Shown here piece after piece: positions 1 through 8,573 of a stretch of DNA of 64,000 nucleotides. The stretch is from Sinisalibacter lacisalsi (GTDB lineage Bacteria; Pseudomonadota; Alphaproteobacteria; Rhodobacterales; Rhodobacteraceae), in NCBI RefSeq assembly GCF_014640115.1, contig NZ_BMGI01000004.1:1-64000 (forward strand). Direction: 5' to 3'. The position numbers and the translations under genes are program-made. Under the pieces are notes generated by a model. The model did no database searches. It was not told where the DNA came from and was given only the letters and a program-made list of their open reading frames with translations. Every line of letters begins with the position of its first letter. Position 1 is the first letter of the stretch.

Positions 1-1
1 G

Positions 2-58
2 GCAGAGGCCGAAGCCAACTTCTACGCAGCTCTGGAAACTGAAACCATGGCCGCGTAG
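2..58 (+). CDS. C-terminal end of an unidentified protein (partial)
   Basis: The frame beginning at base 2 is open from the window edge to a TAG at 56-58 and encodes 18 residues ending ETETMAA. The composition is plausible for a real C-terminus and a terminator-like sequence follows. It is far too short to name. Being just upstream of an amide-sensing operon it could belong to the same pathway, but nothing in the sequence shows this. Confidence 0.4.
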   Translation, partial: AEAEANFYAALETETMAA

Positions 59-86
59 CTTACATCAACCGGCCTCCGGCAAACCC

Positions 87-130
87 GGGGCGGTTCAGGT
101 CTTGATTCACCCGGAGATTGCGCCCCTTTT
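87..130 (+). terminator. Possible intrinsic terminator of the upstream gene
   Basis: GGGGCG (87-92) pairs with CGCCCC (121-126), followed by TTTT. The loop is long (28 bases), so the call is weak. A second weak candidate lies at 141-168, where AAC..GCG can pair with CGC..GTT ahead of a seven-T run. Either could end transcription of the gene whose tail is at 2-58. Confidence 0.3.
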
Positions 131-223
131 CGTTTCTGCCAACTTTGCGCCACGACGCGGGTTTTTTTGCTTAAATTTCAGTCAAAAGCGTTGGCGCATT
201 GGCCTCGATCACGACGGCATGCT

Positions 224-276
224 GGACAGATGGTTAAACATAACTCAAGATGAAGGACAGATGGCTGCAAGAGCCA
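224..276 (+). promoter_or_regulatory. Candidate AmiR (ANTAR) leader: two repeated hairpin units
   Basis: GGACAGATGG occurs twice (224-233 and 255-264), and each copy runs into a small hairpin. The first is GGTTA/TAACT with an AACA loop (232-245); the second is TGGCT/AGCCA with a GCAAG loop (262-276). An intrinsic terminator follows at once. ANTAR proteins such as AmiR are known to bind paired hairpins in nascent leader RNA and prevent termination, and amiR is encoded downstream. The loops seen here do not fit the usual hexaloop with A1 and G4, so the assignment is inferred from position. Confidence 0.4.
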
Positions 277-285
277 AGGGCAATC

Positions 286-327
286 AAGCCTCGTTTCTCC
301 TTTGCGTGAGGGGGGCGGGGCTTTTTT
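286..327 (+). terminator. Intrinsic terminator/attenuator before amiC
   Basis: AAGCCTCG (286-293) pairs fully with 316-323 (one T-G wobble). The stem can extend through TTTCTC (294-299) against the G-run at 310-315, and six T residues follow (322-327). It lies only 20 bases before the amiC start codon, so it would attenuate the amiC-led operon rather than merely close the upstream gene. Confidence 0.6.
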
Positions 328-347
328 GATATGGGTGCGAAAAAACC

Positions 348-1469
348 GTGGAACTTCGTCTGGGTCTCGTCTTCTCTACAACCGGCAGCTATGCCGCGCT
401 TGGGCAAAGCGCGCTTGCCGGGGCGCTGGGCGCAATCGAGACCATCGGTGAGCGCAACGGTGACCTGATCACGCCGGTGATCGCGGATCCCGGCGGCGAT
501 TTGGCAGCCTACGAGCGGGTGACGCGAGAGCTCCTTGAAAGTGGTGTCCGTCACATTGTCGGGGCGATCACCTCGTGGAGCCGAAAGGAGATGATTCCGC
601 TGCTGGAACGGTATGGCGGACTTCTCTGGTATCCTTGCCCCTATGAAGGTTTCGAGAGCAATGATCACGTTGTCTACCTTGGTGCGTCACCGAATCACCA
701 TGTCATTCCGGCAATGGATTGGATCGCAGCGCAAGGTTTCCGGCGCGCCTTTCTCGTAGGCTCAAACTATGTCTGGGGGTGGGAAACTCTGCGGTTGGCG
801 CGGGAATGCCTGACGGCCCGGGGGGTCGAGGTGGTGGGCGAGCGCCATGTTCCGCTGGGGATGATATCGCCAAGCCGCATTTTTGAAGAAATCGGCGACC
901 AGAATGCAGACTGTGTCATCGACAGCCTCATCGGGCCGTCCAATACGAGCTTTCTTCAAGGCCTGGCAGCGCGCAACATGGCGGGCGCTCAACCTGTCCA
1001 GGTGGTGAGCTTCAACCAGACCGAGGCGGATCTCGATGAGATCGGACCGGCGGCCAACGGGCTGCTCTCGGCGGGAAGCTTTTTCGAGCCGAACGCATCT
1101 GACATGCTGCGCGACGTCGCGCGGAGACACGCTCCGAACCAGCGGGTATCTTCCTTTTTTGCAACCTCCTTCGCGGCGGTTGAGATCATTTCCGCCGCCG
1201 TCAGGAGGGCCGGCACCGACGATCCGTCGACAGTATTCCGTGCGGCGGTAGAAACACCCGTCGTTACGGCCATGGGGGCAATGCCGATTGACCCTGTGCT
1301 TCGGCATACAATGCTAACGCCCCGGCTTTCGATTGCCAGGAACGGTAGTTTCGAGGTGGTGCAATGCGCCGAGGCGCCCATCGCCCCGGATCCCTACATG
1401 ACTTCTCAGACTGCCGGATTCCCCGGTTCCAACCCCGTGCCGCGACGCGAGTTGAGGGTCGTCAAATGA
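348..1469 (+). CDS. amiC: AmiC-like amide-binding sensor protein
   Basis: 373 residues starting at GTG 348. No signal peptide is visible: the protein begins directly with the beta strand of a type I periplasmic-binding fold (LRLGLVFSTTGSYA), as in AmiC of Pseudomonas, a cytoplasmic ligand sensor rather than a transport protein. AmiC holds AmiR inactive until an amide binds. The stop overlaps the next start in ATGA, and the next gene is AmiR-like, which strongly supports the role. The ligand cannot be read from sequence; urea or short-chain amide binding proteins of ABC importers share the fold. An intrinsic terminator just upstream suggests attenuation control. Confidence 0.8.
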   Translation: MELRLGLVFSTTGSYAALGQSALAGALGAIETIGERNGDLITPVIADPGGDLAAYERVTRELLESGVRHIVGAITSWSRKEMIPLLERYGGLLWYPCPYEGFESNDHVVYLGASPNHHVIPAMDWIAAQGFRRAFLVGSNYVWGWETLRLARECLTARGVEVVGERHVPLGMISPSRIFEEIGDQNADCVIDSLIGPSNTSFLQGLAARNMAGAQPVQVVSFNQTEADLDEIGPAANGLLSAGSFFEPNASDMLRDVARRHAPNQRVSSFFATSFAAVEIISAAVRRAGTDDPSTVFRAAVETPVVTAMGAMPIDPVLRHTMLTPRLSIARNGSFEVVQCAEAPIAPDPYMTSQTAGFPGSNPVPRRELRVVK

Positions 1470-2056
1470 TACGTGCGCCCGTGCATAACTTTTCCGGTCA
1501 GACAGCTATTGTCGTGCATCGATCGCCGGAAATCGGCCTCCGTATCAAGGAGCGCTGCCACCGGCTGGGCATACGCGCCCGGGTCCGAAGCGAAGACCTT
1601 GATGCCCAGGAGGTGCGAAATGCCGATATCGTAATCCTCGATATCGACACCGCCGATGACGGCATTTTGCCGTGGGAGCGCGCCACGGCGCCGATGCCGC
1701 TGATCGGGCTGATTGGATCGGAAAGCCCCGGGAGATTGGCATGGGCTCTGGCGCAAGAGGTGGACGCTTTCCTGCCACTGACGGGGCTGGGCAACCTCTT
1801 TTCCGCGATGGTGATCGCCCACGAGGTCTTCGCGCGGAAAGCCGAACGCCGCGCCCGCGAGGCTGAACTGGCACGCCGCGGCAATCTTCGGCTCGAAGTC
1901 ATCCGAGCCGTTCTTGCCTTGATGGAACACGGGCGCGATGAGGCGCTTGCGCTGAAACAGTTGCGGACAATGGCGATGGTCGAGCAGATCAGCCTCGAAG
2001 ACGCGGCTGTCAGACTACTGACGGAGAGGCGCATTGCCGGAGGGCGGGCAATATGA
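1466..2056 (+). CDS. amiR: AmiR-like ANTAR antitermination regulator
   Basis: 196 residues from ATG 1466, the length of Pseudomonas AmiR; the ATGA overlap with amiC fixes the start. The N-terminal part resembles a degenerate receiver domain (ADIVILDIDT around residues 55-64). The C-terminal part from about residue 130 is the three-helix ANTAR RNA-binding domain preceded by a coiled coil (ARRGNLRLEVIRAVLALME). Known function of the family: binding leader-RNA hairpins to prevent transcription termination when released by AmiC. The likely target is the leader at 224-327. Confidence 0.82.
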   Translation: MIRAPVHNFSGQTAIVVHRSPEIGLRIKERCHRLGIRARVRSEDLDAQEVRNADIVILDIDTADDGILPWERATAPMPLIGLIGSESPGRLAWALAQEVDAFLPLTGLGNLFSAMVIAHEVFARKAERRAREAELARRGNLRLEVIRAVLALMEHGRDEALALKQLRTMAMVEQISLEDAAVRLLTERRIAGGRAI

Positions 2057-2949
2057 GCGACGCACAAACCCTACGTCCGAAATCTCAGAGCCGGTTCATA
2101 GTCGTGATCAGCGAACTGATGCGCCGCCCGCGCGCGGCGTTCGGCATGGCGGTGATCATGGTGATGGTTTTCGGCGCGGTTTTTGCGCCCTTGATCATGC
2201 CGCACGATCCATTCGAGCAAAGCTTCGACGGGCTCGACCTGATGGGCGGCCCGCTTCCGCCCGGCGGCGACTACTTGCTGGGCACAGATCTTCTGGGGCG
2301 GGACCTGGCCTCCCGCCTCATCCTCGGCACGCGCACCTCGCTGATCATCGGGCTGGTGGCGAACGGAATCGCGGTTATCCTGGGCGCGAGTGTCGGCATC
2401 GCGGCGGGGTTTTTCGGCGGCTGGACAGCAGCCATTCTGATGCGTTTCACCGACCTGATGATGGCCTTTCCGGCGCTGTTGCTGGCGATCGTCCTGGCGG
2501 CCATCTTTCAACCCAGCCTCATGATCGTCGCGCTCGTGATCGCCATGGTCAACTGGGTTCAGATGAGCCGCGTGATCTATACCGAAACGCGCAGTCTTGC
2601 CGAGCGCGAGTTCATCCAGGTGCAGCGCGCCATCGGCTCGTCGTCGCTCCGTATCCTCGGCAAGCACCTTCTGCCACACCTTCTGTCGTCGATCGTGGTG
2701 TTTGGAACGCTGGGCATTTCGACAACGGTATTGCTGGAGGCGACGCTGAGCTTCCTAGGCGTGGGCGTTCAGCCCCCGATGCCAAGCTGGGGCAATATCA
2801 TCTTCGAGAACCAGACCTACTTCTCGACCGCGCCGTGGCTGGTGTTCATTCCCGGACTTCTGATCGTCCTGCTGGCGCTGGCATTCAACCTTGTGGGAGA
2901 TGCCCTGCGCGACATTCTTGATCCGACACTGAAAGGCCGTCACGGATGA
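2053..2949 (+). CDS. ABC transporter permease, DppC/OppC type
   Basis: 298-residue inner-membrane protein with a hydrophobic segment near residues 30-52 and a cluster of about five more from residue 100 onward. The EAA loop that docks on the ATPase is visible (EFIQVQRAIGSSSLRILGKH, about residues 185-204). It overlaps amiR by ATGA and the next permease by ATGA, so translation is coupled. Family role: one half of the membrane channel of a peptide/nickel-class importer. In this operon, with an amidase, the substrate may be an amide or a short peptide-like compound. Confidence 0.88.
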   Translation: MSDAQTLRPKSQSRFIVVISELMRRPRAAFGMAVIMVMVFGAVFAPLIMPHDPFEQSFDGLDLMGGPLPPGGDYLLGTDLLGRDLASRLILGTRTSLIIGLVANGIAVILGASVGIAAGFFGGWTAAILMRFTDLMMAFPALLLAIVLAAIFQPSLMIVALVIAMVNWVQMSRVIYTETRSLAEREFIQVQRAIGSSSLRILGKHLLPHLLSSIVVFGTLGISTTVLLEATLSFLGVGVQPPMPSWGNIIFENQTYFSTAPWLVFIPGLLIVLLALAFNLVGDALRDILDPTLKGRHG

Positions 2950-3866
2950 GTGGTTACCTTGTAAGACGTCTGATCGAAAGCGCGCTGATCCTGCTCGGGA
3001 TCACCTTCGTGACCTTTGTGCTCCTGTATATGGTGCCGGCCGATCCGGCCCGCCAAATCGCGGGACGTTCGGCCACCGCCGAGACCGTCGCCAACATACG
3101 CGACCAGCTGGGGCTGAACGACCCGCTCTTCGTGCAGTATTTCCGTTATCTCGGAAACCTTTTGCAGGGCGACATGGGGCGCTCCTACCTCCAACGCGCG
3201 GAGGTTGCGGACCTGATCGCAGCGCGCCTGCCCGCATCGCTGCTGTTGATGGTGTCGGCCATCGTCACCGAACTGATCCTCGGGCTGACCATCGGTGTTG
3301 TCGCCGCGTTGCGCCGCAACAGACCCGCCGACCATACGCTGATGATTTTCAGCTTCGTCTCAATTTCGGCCCCTCAATTCGTGATCGGCATCCTGCTGCT
3401 CTATGTCTTTTCCGTGCAATTCGGGTGGTTGCCGATTGGCGGCTATGGCACTTTCGCGCACCTGATATTGCCGTCGATCACACTGGGGTTCCTCGGTGCG
3501 GGCTGGTATAGCCGGATGATGCGCTCGTCCATGATTGACGTGCTCGAGCAGGATTTCGTGCGCACCGCCCGTGCCAAGGGCCTGTCGCGCCTGCACATCA
3601 TTACCCGCCATGTCATGCCCAACGCGATCCTTCCGGTCATCGCCATGATCGGGATCGATATCGGGTTGTTCATGTCAGGCATCGTTGTCGTCGAAAGTGT
3701 GTTTGGGTGGCCGGGGATTGGCCAACTTGCGTGGCAGGCCATCCAACGTGTCGACATTCCCGTGATCATGGGCGTGACCATGGTCTCGGCAACGGCCATC
3801 GTGCTCGGCAATCTCATTGCCGATCTGGTGGCTCCACTGATCGATCCCCGCATCAAGACCAAATGA
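2946..3866 (+). CDS. ABC transporter permease, DppB/OppB type
   Basis: 306 residues with the standard DppB start (a first transmembrane helix at about residues 9-30, SALILLGITFVTFVLLYMV) and the EAA loop FVRTARAKGLSRLHIITRH near residue 200. The order DppC then DppB is the reverse of the common operon order. It starts inside the stop of the preceding permease and precedes the binding-protein gene by 23 bases. Confidence 0.88.
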   Translation: MSGYLVRRLIESALILLGITFVTFVLLYMVPADPARQIAGRSATAETVANIRDQLGLNDPLFVQYFRYLGNLLQGDMGRSYLQRAEVADLIAARLPASLLLMVSAIVTELILGLTIGVVAALRRNRPADHTLMIFSFVSISAPQFVIGILLLYVFSVQFGWLPIGGYGTFAHLILPSITLGFLGAGWYSRMMRSSMIDVLEQDFVRTARAKGLSRLHIITRHVMPNAILPVIAMIGIDIGLFMSGIVVVESVFGWPGIGQLAWQAIQRVDIPVIMGVTMVSATAIVLGNLIADLVAPLIDPRIKTK

Positions 3867-3889
3867 AACCAACAGAGGAGAGAAGACCC

Positions 3890-5518
3890 ATGAAAAGAAA
3901 TACATTCTTGGCCGGCGTTGCCGGGCTGGCGCTTGCCGCAGGTGGCGCGTTTGCCCAGGTGAACGAGGACGCGCCGCAGGGTGGCGAGATGGTCGTGACC
4001 TACCAGGACGACGTCGCCACGCTTGATCCCGCGATCGGCTATGACTGGCAGAACTGGTCGATGATCAAGTCGCTGTTCGACGGGTTGATGGGCTATGAGC
4101 CCGGCACCACCACGCTGCGCAACGAACTTGCGGCCAGCCACGAGATTTCCGACGACGGCATGGTTCACACCTTCGTGCTGAAGGATGGAATCAAGTTTCA
4201 CAACGGGCGCGAGATCATCGCCGAAGACGTGAAATACTCGCTGGAGCGCGTGACCGATCCGACGACCCGCAGCCCAGGCGCGGGCTTTTTCGGCATGATC
4301 GACGGGTTCGACACCTGGAACGCGGGCGAGGGCGACGGGCTGAGCGGCGTCGAGGTGATCGACGACAAGACCGTACAAATCACGCTGTCGCGGCCCGACG
4401 CGACCTTCACCCATGTCATGGCGCTCAACTTTGCCTCGATCGTGCCGCGCGAGGCGGTCGAAGCCTCGGGTGAGGATTTCGGGCGCGAGCCGGTTGGTTC
4501 GGGCGCCTTCCGTCTGGCAGAATGGACTCCGGGCCAGCAGGTCGTGTTCGAGCGTTTTGAAGACTATCACCGCGCCGGCGTGCCCAAGCTGGACAAGGTG
4601 ACCTTCGACATTGGCCTCGATCCGACGGTGGCCTTGCTGCGGCTTCAAAACGGCGATGCTGATGTGCCCGGCGACGGTATCCCGCCCGCGCAGTTCCTGC
4701 AGGTGATGAACAACCCCGAGCAGGCCGACAACGTGGTCGAGGGCGGGCAGCTTCACACCGGTTACATCACTCTGAACACGCAAATGGCGCCGTTCGACAA
4801 CGTGAATGTGCGAAAAGCTATGAACATGGCGATCAACAAGGACCGGATCGTCCAGATGATCAACGGGCGCGCCGTGCCTGCCAACCAGCCGCTGCCGCCG
4901 TCGATGCCCGGCTACGCGGACGACTACGAGGGCTACCCCTTTGATCCCGAAGCCGCGCGCGCGATGCTGGCCGAGGCGGGCTTTCCGGACGGCTTCACCA
5001 CCGAGCTCTTCGTCATGAACGTCGATCCCAACCCGCGGATTGCGCAGGCGATCCAGCAGGATCTTTCCGAGATCGGGGTCAAGGTCGAGATCCGCAGCCT
5101 TGCGCAATCCAACGTGATCGCGGCGGGCGGCGAAGCGGATCAGGCCCCCATGATCTGGTCGGGCGGCATGGCCTGGATCGCGGATTTCCCGGACCCATCG
5201 AACTTCTACGGTCCGATCCTGGGCTGCGCGGGTGCGGTGTCCGGGGGCTGGAACTGGTCCTGGTACTGCAACAAGGAGCTCGATGCCCGCGCCGCGGAGG
5301 CCGACGCGATGGCCGATCCGGCCCTGGCCGATGAGCGCGAAGAGGCATGGCGCTCAATCTATGTCGACATCATGGATGACGCGCCCTGGGTGCCGGTGTT
5401 CAACGAGCAGCGGTTCACGCTCGTCTCGGACCGGATGGCGGGCGATGACAGCCTGTTCGTGGACCCGGTGCACATCCCGGTGAACTACGATTACATCTAT
5501 TCCGTCGAGGCGGAGTGA
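3890..5518 (+). CDS. Peptide/nickel-class ABC substrate-binding protein (SBP family 5)
   Basis: 542 residues from ATG 3890, chosen because GAGGAGAGAAG lies just upstream and the product then begins with a clean Sec signal peptide (MKRNTFLAGVAGLALAAGG, cleavage near AFA-Q). Mature features of family 5 binding proteins include TLDPAIGYDWQNW, a central ADVKYSLERV segment and VRKAMNMAINKDRIV. It would capture the substrate in the periplasm for the adjacent permeases. The ligand is not readable from sequence. Confidence 0.88.
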   Translation: MKRNTFLAGVAGLALAAGGAFAQVNEDAPQGGEMVVTYQDDVATLDPAIGYDWQNWSMIKSLFDGLMGYEPGTTTLRNELAASHEISDDGMVHTFVLKDGIKFHNGREIIAEDVKYSLERVTDPTTRSPGAGFFGMIDGFDTWNAGEGDGLSGVEVIDDKTVQITLSRPDATFTHVMALNFASIVPREAVEASGEDFGREPVGSGAFRLAEWTPGQQVVFERFEDYHRAGVPKLDKVTFDIGLDPTVALLRLQNGDADVPGDGIPPAQFLQVMNNPEQADNVVEGGQLHTGYITLNTQMAPFDNVNVRKAMNMAINKDRIVQMINGRAVPANQPLPPSMPGYADDYEGYPFDPEAARAMLAEAGFPDGFTTELFVMNVDPNPRIAQAIQQDLSEIGVKVEIRSLAQSNVIAAGGEADQAPMIWSGGMAWIADFPDPSNFYGPILGCAGAVSGGWNWSWYCNKELDARAAEADAMADPALADEREEAWRSIYVDIMDDAPWVPVFNEQRFTLVSDRMAGDDSLFVDPVHIPVNYDYIYSVEAE

Positions 5519-5522
5519 TTTC

Positions 5523-6464
5523 ATGTGCAAGGCTTGCGATTACACAATCCATGGCCACCATCACTACGGGTGGGATCATTCGATCCCACCCGCCCAGACG
5601 GTGGCGCCGGGCAGCCGGGTACATTTCCAATGCCTGGACAGTTCAGCAGGACAATTGACCCGTGAAAGCACCGTCGCCGACGTCGCGACGTTGGATTTCG
5701 GCAAGATCAACCCGGTCACCGGCCCCGTCTACATCGACGGTGCCGAACCGGGGGACGTGCTGAAGATCACTCTGGAGCAATTCCACCCGTCCGGCTTCGG
5801 CTGGACGGCCAACATCCCCGGCTTCGGGCTGCTGGCCGACCAGTTCAAGGACCCGCATCTGAAGGTTTGGGACTACGACCCCGACACGCTGGCGCCGTCG
5901 CTGTTCTCCGACATCGCGAGAGTGCCGCTGAAACCTTTCGCGGGAACGATCGGGCTGGCCCCTGCCGAGTCCGGGCTTCATTCGGTCGTACCGCCGCGCC
6001 GGATGGGCGGCAATCTCGATATTCGCGATCTGTCCGTAGGGTCAGTGCTTTACCTGCCGGTCGAGGTCGCGGGTGGTCTGTTCTCTGTTGGCGACACCCA
6101 CGCGGCTCAGGGCGATGGCGAGGTTTGCGGCACGGCCATCGAAAGCCCAATGGATGTCGAACTCACGCTCGACCTGATCAAGCAGGAAAAGCTGGACTTC
6201 CCGCGGTTCTCGACGCCAGGGCCGGTGACACGGCACCTGGACGCCAAGGGTTACGAGGTCACGACCGGGATCGGATCGGACCTCATGGAAGGCGCGAAAA
6301 ACGCCGTCTCCGGCATGATCGACCTGCTCGGCAAGCAGCATGGGCTGTCGGCTGAGGATGCCTATCTGCTGTGCTCGGTCGCGGGCGATCTGCGCATCTC
6401 GGAAATCGTGGACATGCCGAACTGGGTCGTGTCCTTCTATTTCCCACGGGTCGTTTTCGAATGA
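5523..6464 (+). CDS. Acetamidase/formamidase (FmdA/AmdA) family hydrolase
   Basis: 313 residues starting 4 bases after the binding-protein stop. It carries the FmdA/AmdA family blocks: RRMGGNLDIRDL near residue 160 and FSVGDTHAAQGDGEVCGTAIE split across residues 184-205. Family members release ammonia from formamide, acetamide or related amides in the cytoplasm. Its place inside an importer operon next to AmiC/AmiR indicates that the imported compound is hydrolysed at an amide bond. The stop overlaps the next start in ATGA. Confidence 0.85.
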   Translation: MCKACDYTIHGHHHYGWDHSIPPAQTVAPGSRVHFQCLDSSAGQLTRESTVADVATLDFGKINPVTGPVYIDGAEPGDVLKITLEQFHPSGFGWTANIPGFGLLADQFKDPHLKVWDYDPDTLAPSLFSDIARVPLKPFAGTIGLAPAESGLHSVVPPRRMGGNLDIRDLSVGSVLYLPVEVAGGLFSVGDTHAAQGDGEVCGTAIESPMDVELTLDLIKQEKLDFPRFSTPGPVTRHLDAKGYEVTTGIGSDLMEGAKNAVSGMIDLLGKQHGLSAEDAYLLCSVAGDLRISEIVDMPNWVVSFYFPRVVFE

Positions 6465-8230
6465 AGCCTGACTCTGAAATCGGGCGGGGCGACACCGCGC
6501 GCCCCGTTCTTTCCGTTCGCGATCTGACCGTTCAAGTGGCGACCGGCGAAGGCGGGAAGACCGTTCTCGATCACCTGTCCTTCGATTTGCAGCCCGGCGA
6601 GACGCTGGCGCTGGCCGGCGAAAGCGGGTCGGGCAAGTCGATGACGGCACTGGCGATCATGGGACTTCTGCCGCGCCCGATGGCCCGGATCACGGAAGGA
6701 TCCATCCTGCTGGGCGACCAGGACCTGGTTGGTCTGAACGACAAGCGGTATCGCGACATCCGCGCGCGGCGGATCTCGATGATCTTTCAGGAGCCGATGA
6801 CCTCGCTGAACCCGCTCATGACGGTTGAGCGCCAATTGTGCGAGGTGCTGCTGGAGCATCGCATGTGCACGCGCAACGAGGCGCCGGCGCGGGCGCTCAA
6901 ACTGCTGCGCGATCTGCGTCTGACCGACCCGGAACAGCGCATGAAACAATACCCGCACGAGTTGTCGGGCGGCATGCGGCAGCGCGTGATGATCGCCATC
7001 GCGCTTGCCTGCGAACCCGAGATCCTGATCGCCGATGAGCCGACGACGGCGCTTGATGTCACCGTTCAGGCCGAGATCCTTGACCTGATCCGCCTGATGC
7101 AGAAAGAGCATGGAACTGCCGTGCTGATGATCACGCACGACATGGGCGTTGTGGCCGAGATGGCCGACCGGGTCATCATCATGCGGGAGGGCAAGCCGGA
7201 AGAGACCGCCCCGGTGGAGCAGATCTTCGACGCTCCACGTTCCGCCTATGCCCGGCAATTGCTGGCGGCGGTTCCACGGCTTGGCCATGCGCCGGAGCGC
7301 AGCGTCAAGGACAGCGCGAAAAAGCTCGTGGAGGTAGATGACCTGAGCGTCCGGTTCAATGTAACCGGCGGAATCTTCAACCGGACTGTTGCTCGGCTGC
7401 ATGCGGTCGAAGGGGTATCTTTTGAAATCCGAGCCGGAGAAACGCTCGCACTTGTCGGCGAGTCCGGCTCCGGAAAATCCACCATCGGCAAGGCGCTTCT
7501 GGGGTTGGTGCCCTGGGACGGGTCGGTGCGGATCGACGGCACACAAACCCGGGGAATGTCGCGCCGGGCGATGCGTCCGGTTCTGCGAGATATCCAGATG
7601 GTCTTTCAGGACCCCGGCGCATCACTCGATTCACGCATGACGGTGGGAGAGCAGGTGGTAGAGCCGCTGAAAGTGCACCAACTCGCCAGCGGTTCCGAGC
7701 TGACCGATCGAGCGGAATTTCTGTTTCAACGGGTCGGTCTATCCAACGATATGCTTTCGCGTTACCCGCACGAATTTTCTGGCGGCCAGCGCCAGCGTGT
7801 CTGCATTGCTCGGGCGCTGAGCCTGTCGCCCAAGGTGATTGTCGCGGATGAAAGCGTGTCTGCGCTGGATGTCTCTGTGCAGGCCCAGGTTCTGGACCTT
7901 TTGCAGGAGCTTCAGGACGCGGATGGCCTGTCCTATCTTTTCATCAGCCATGATATGGCCGTGGTTGACCAGGTGGCCGATCGAGTGATGGTGCTGCGCC
8001 TTGGGCAAGTGATGGAAGAAGGCCCGCGCGAGGCCGTGCTTCACGACCCGCGACACCACTACACACGCAGGCTCTTGTCGGCCGTTCCTGTTCCGGACCC
8101 GTCACGCACCCGGGCGCTCCTGCCGCCGGCGCCCGATGCGCAAAGCCCGGTCCTGGCACTCGGCGAAAGTTTCCAACGCGTCCGGCTTGAAACGGTCGCG
8201 GGCAGCCACCGCGTCGCGACCGGCACTTGA
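6461..8230 (+). CDS. Fused double ATPase of a Dpp/Opp-type importer (DppD-DppF)
   Basis: 589 residues from ATG 6461 (ATGA overlap). Two complete nucleotide-binding domains are visible. The first, about residues 13-270, has GESGSGKS, LSGGMRQRV and ADEPTTALD; the second, from about residue 290, has GESGSGKS, FSGGQRQRV and ADESVSALD. Fusion of the two ATPase halves is common in this family. It energises the two permeases upstream and is the last gene of the run. Confidence 0.9.
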   Translation: MKPDSEIGRGDTARPVLSVRDLTVQVATGEGGKTVLDHLSFDLQPGETLALAGESGSGKSMTALAIMGLLPRPMARITEGSILLGDQDLVGLNDKRYRDIRARRISMIFQEPMTSLNPLMTVERQLCEVLLEHRMCTRNEAPARALKLLRDLRLTDPEQRMKQYPHELSGGMRQRVMIAIALACEPEILIADEPTTALDVTVQAEILDLIRLMQKEHGTAVLMITHDMGVVAEMADRVIIMREGKPEETAPVEQIFDAPRSAYARQLLAAVPRLGHAPERSVKDSAKKLVEVDDLSVRFNVTGGIFNRTVARLHAVEGVSFEIRAGETLALVGESGSGKSTIGKALLGLVPWDGSVRIDGTQTRGMSRRAMRPVLRDIQMVFQDPGASLDSRMTVGEQVVEPLKVHQLASGSELTDRAEFLFQRVGLSNDMLSRYPHEFSGGQRQRVCIARALSLSPKVIVADESVSALDVSVQAQVLDLLQELQDADGLSYLFISHDMAVVDQVADRVMVLRLGQVMEEGPREAVLHDPRHHYTRRLLSAVPVPDPSRTRALLPPAPDAQSPVLALGESFQRVRLETVAGSHRVATGT

Positions 8231-8573
8231 CCCCATGACAGGCGACAGGATCGGTGATCCAGCTCGCCGTTCAGTGTCTTTTTGTCTGGCGTAATCTTTG
8301 GTTACTTGCCGGGGTGTCGCCATGAGCCACCTCCCGATCTCGACGGGAAGTTCCTTAACCTGAGCCCCGGTCGGGCCGCCTGCTTCACCGCCCGCGCCCG
8401 GCCCGGGCAGCCTGCAGAAGGCACAAGGGCGATGAGAGCACGATCAATCATTTCGCCGCGGAAGGCATGACAATATCTCCGCCTCACCGGCATTTACATA
8501 CCAGTCTGCAGTTCCCTGTCTGCCCGAAGCCGGCTTGTTTTTCGGTCACGCAAAGCACGCACAGCGGCGGTTT
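8231..8573. other. Convergent intergenic region, no gene seen
   Basis: This 343-base stretch lies between the 3' ends of the importer ATPase and the leftward thiamine-diphosphate enzyme. Short open frames inside it have no family features. Short GC-rich inverted repeats are present (for example around 8524-8545), but none has a convincing stem followed by a T-run. Confidence 0.5.

Noticed and set aside
102-329. 75-codon frame in the amiC leader
   Set aside because: It crosses the paired hairpins and the terminator and has no ribosome site or motif; the RNA structures explain the region better.
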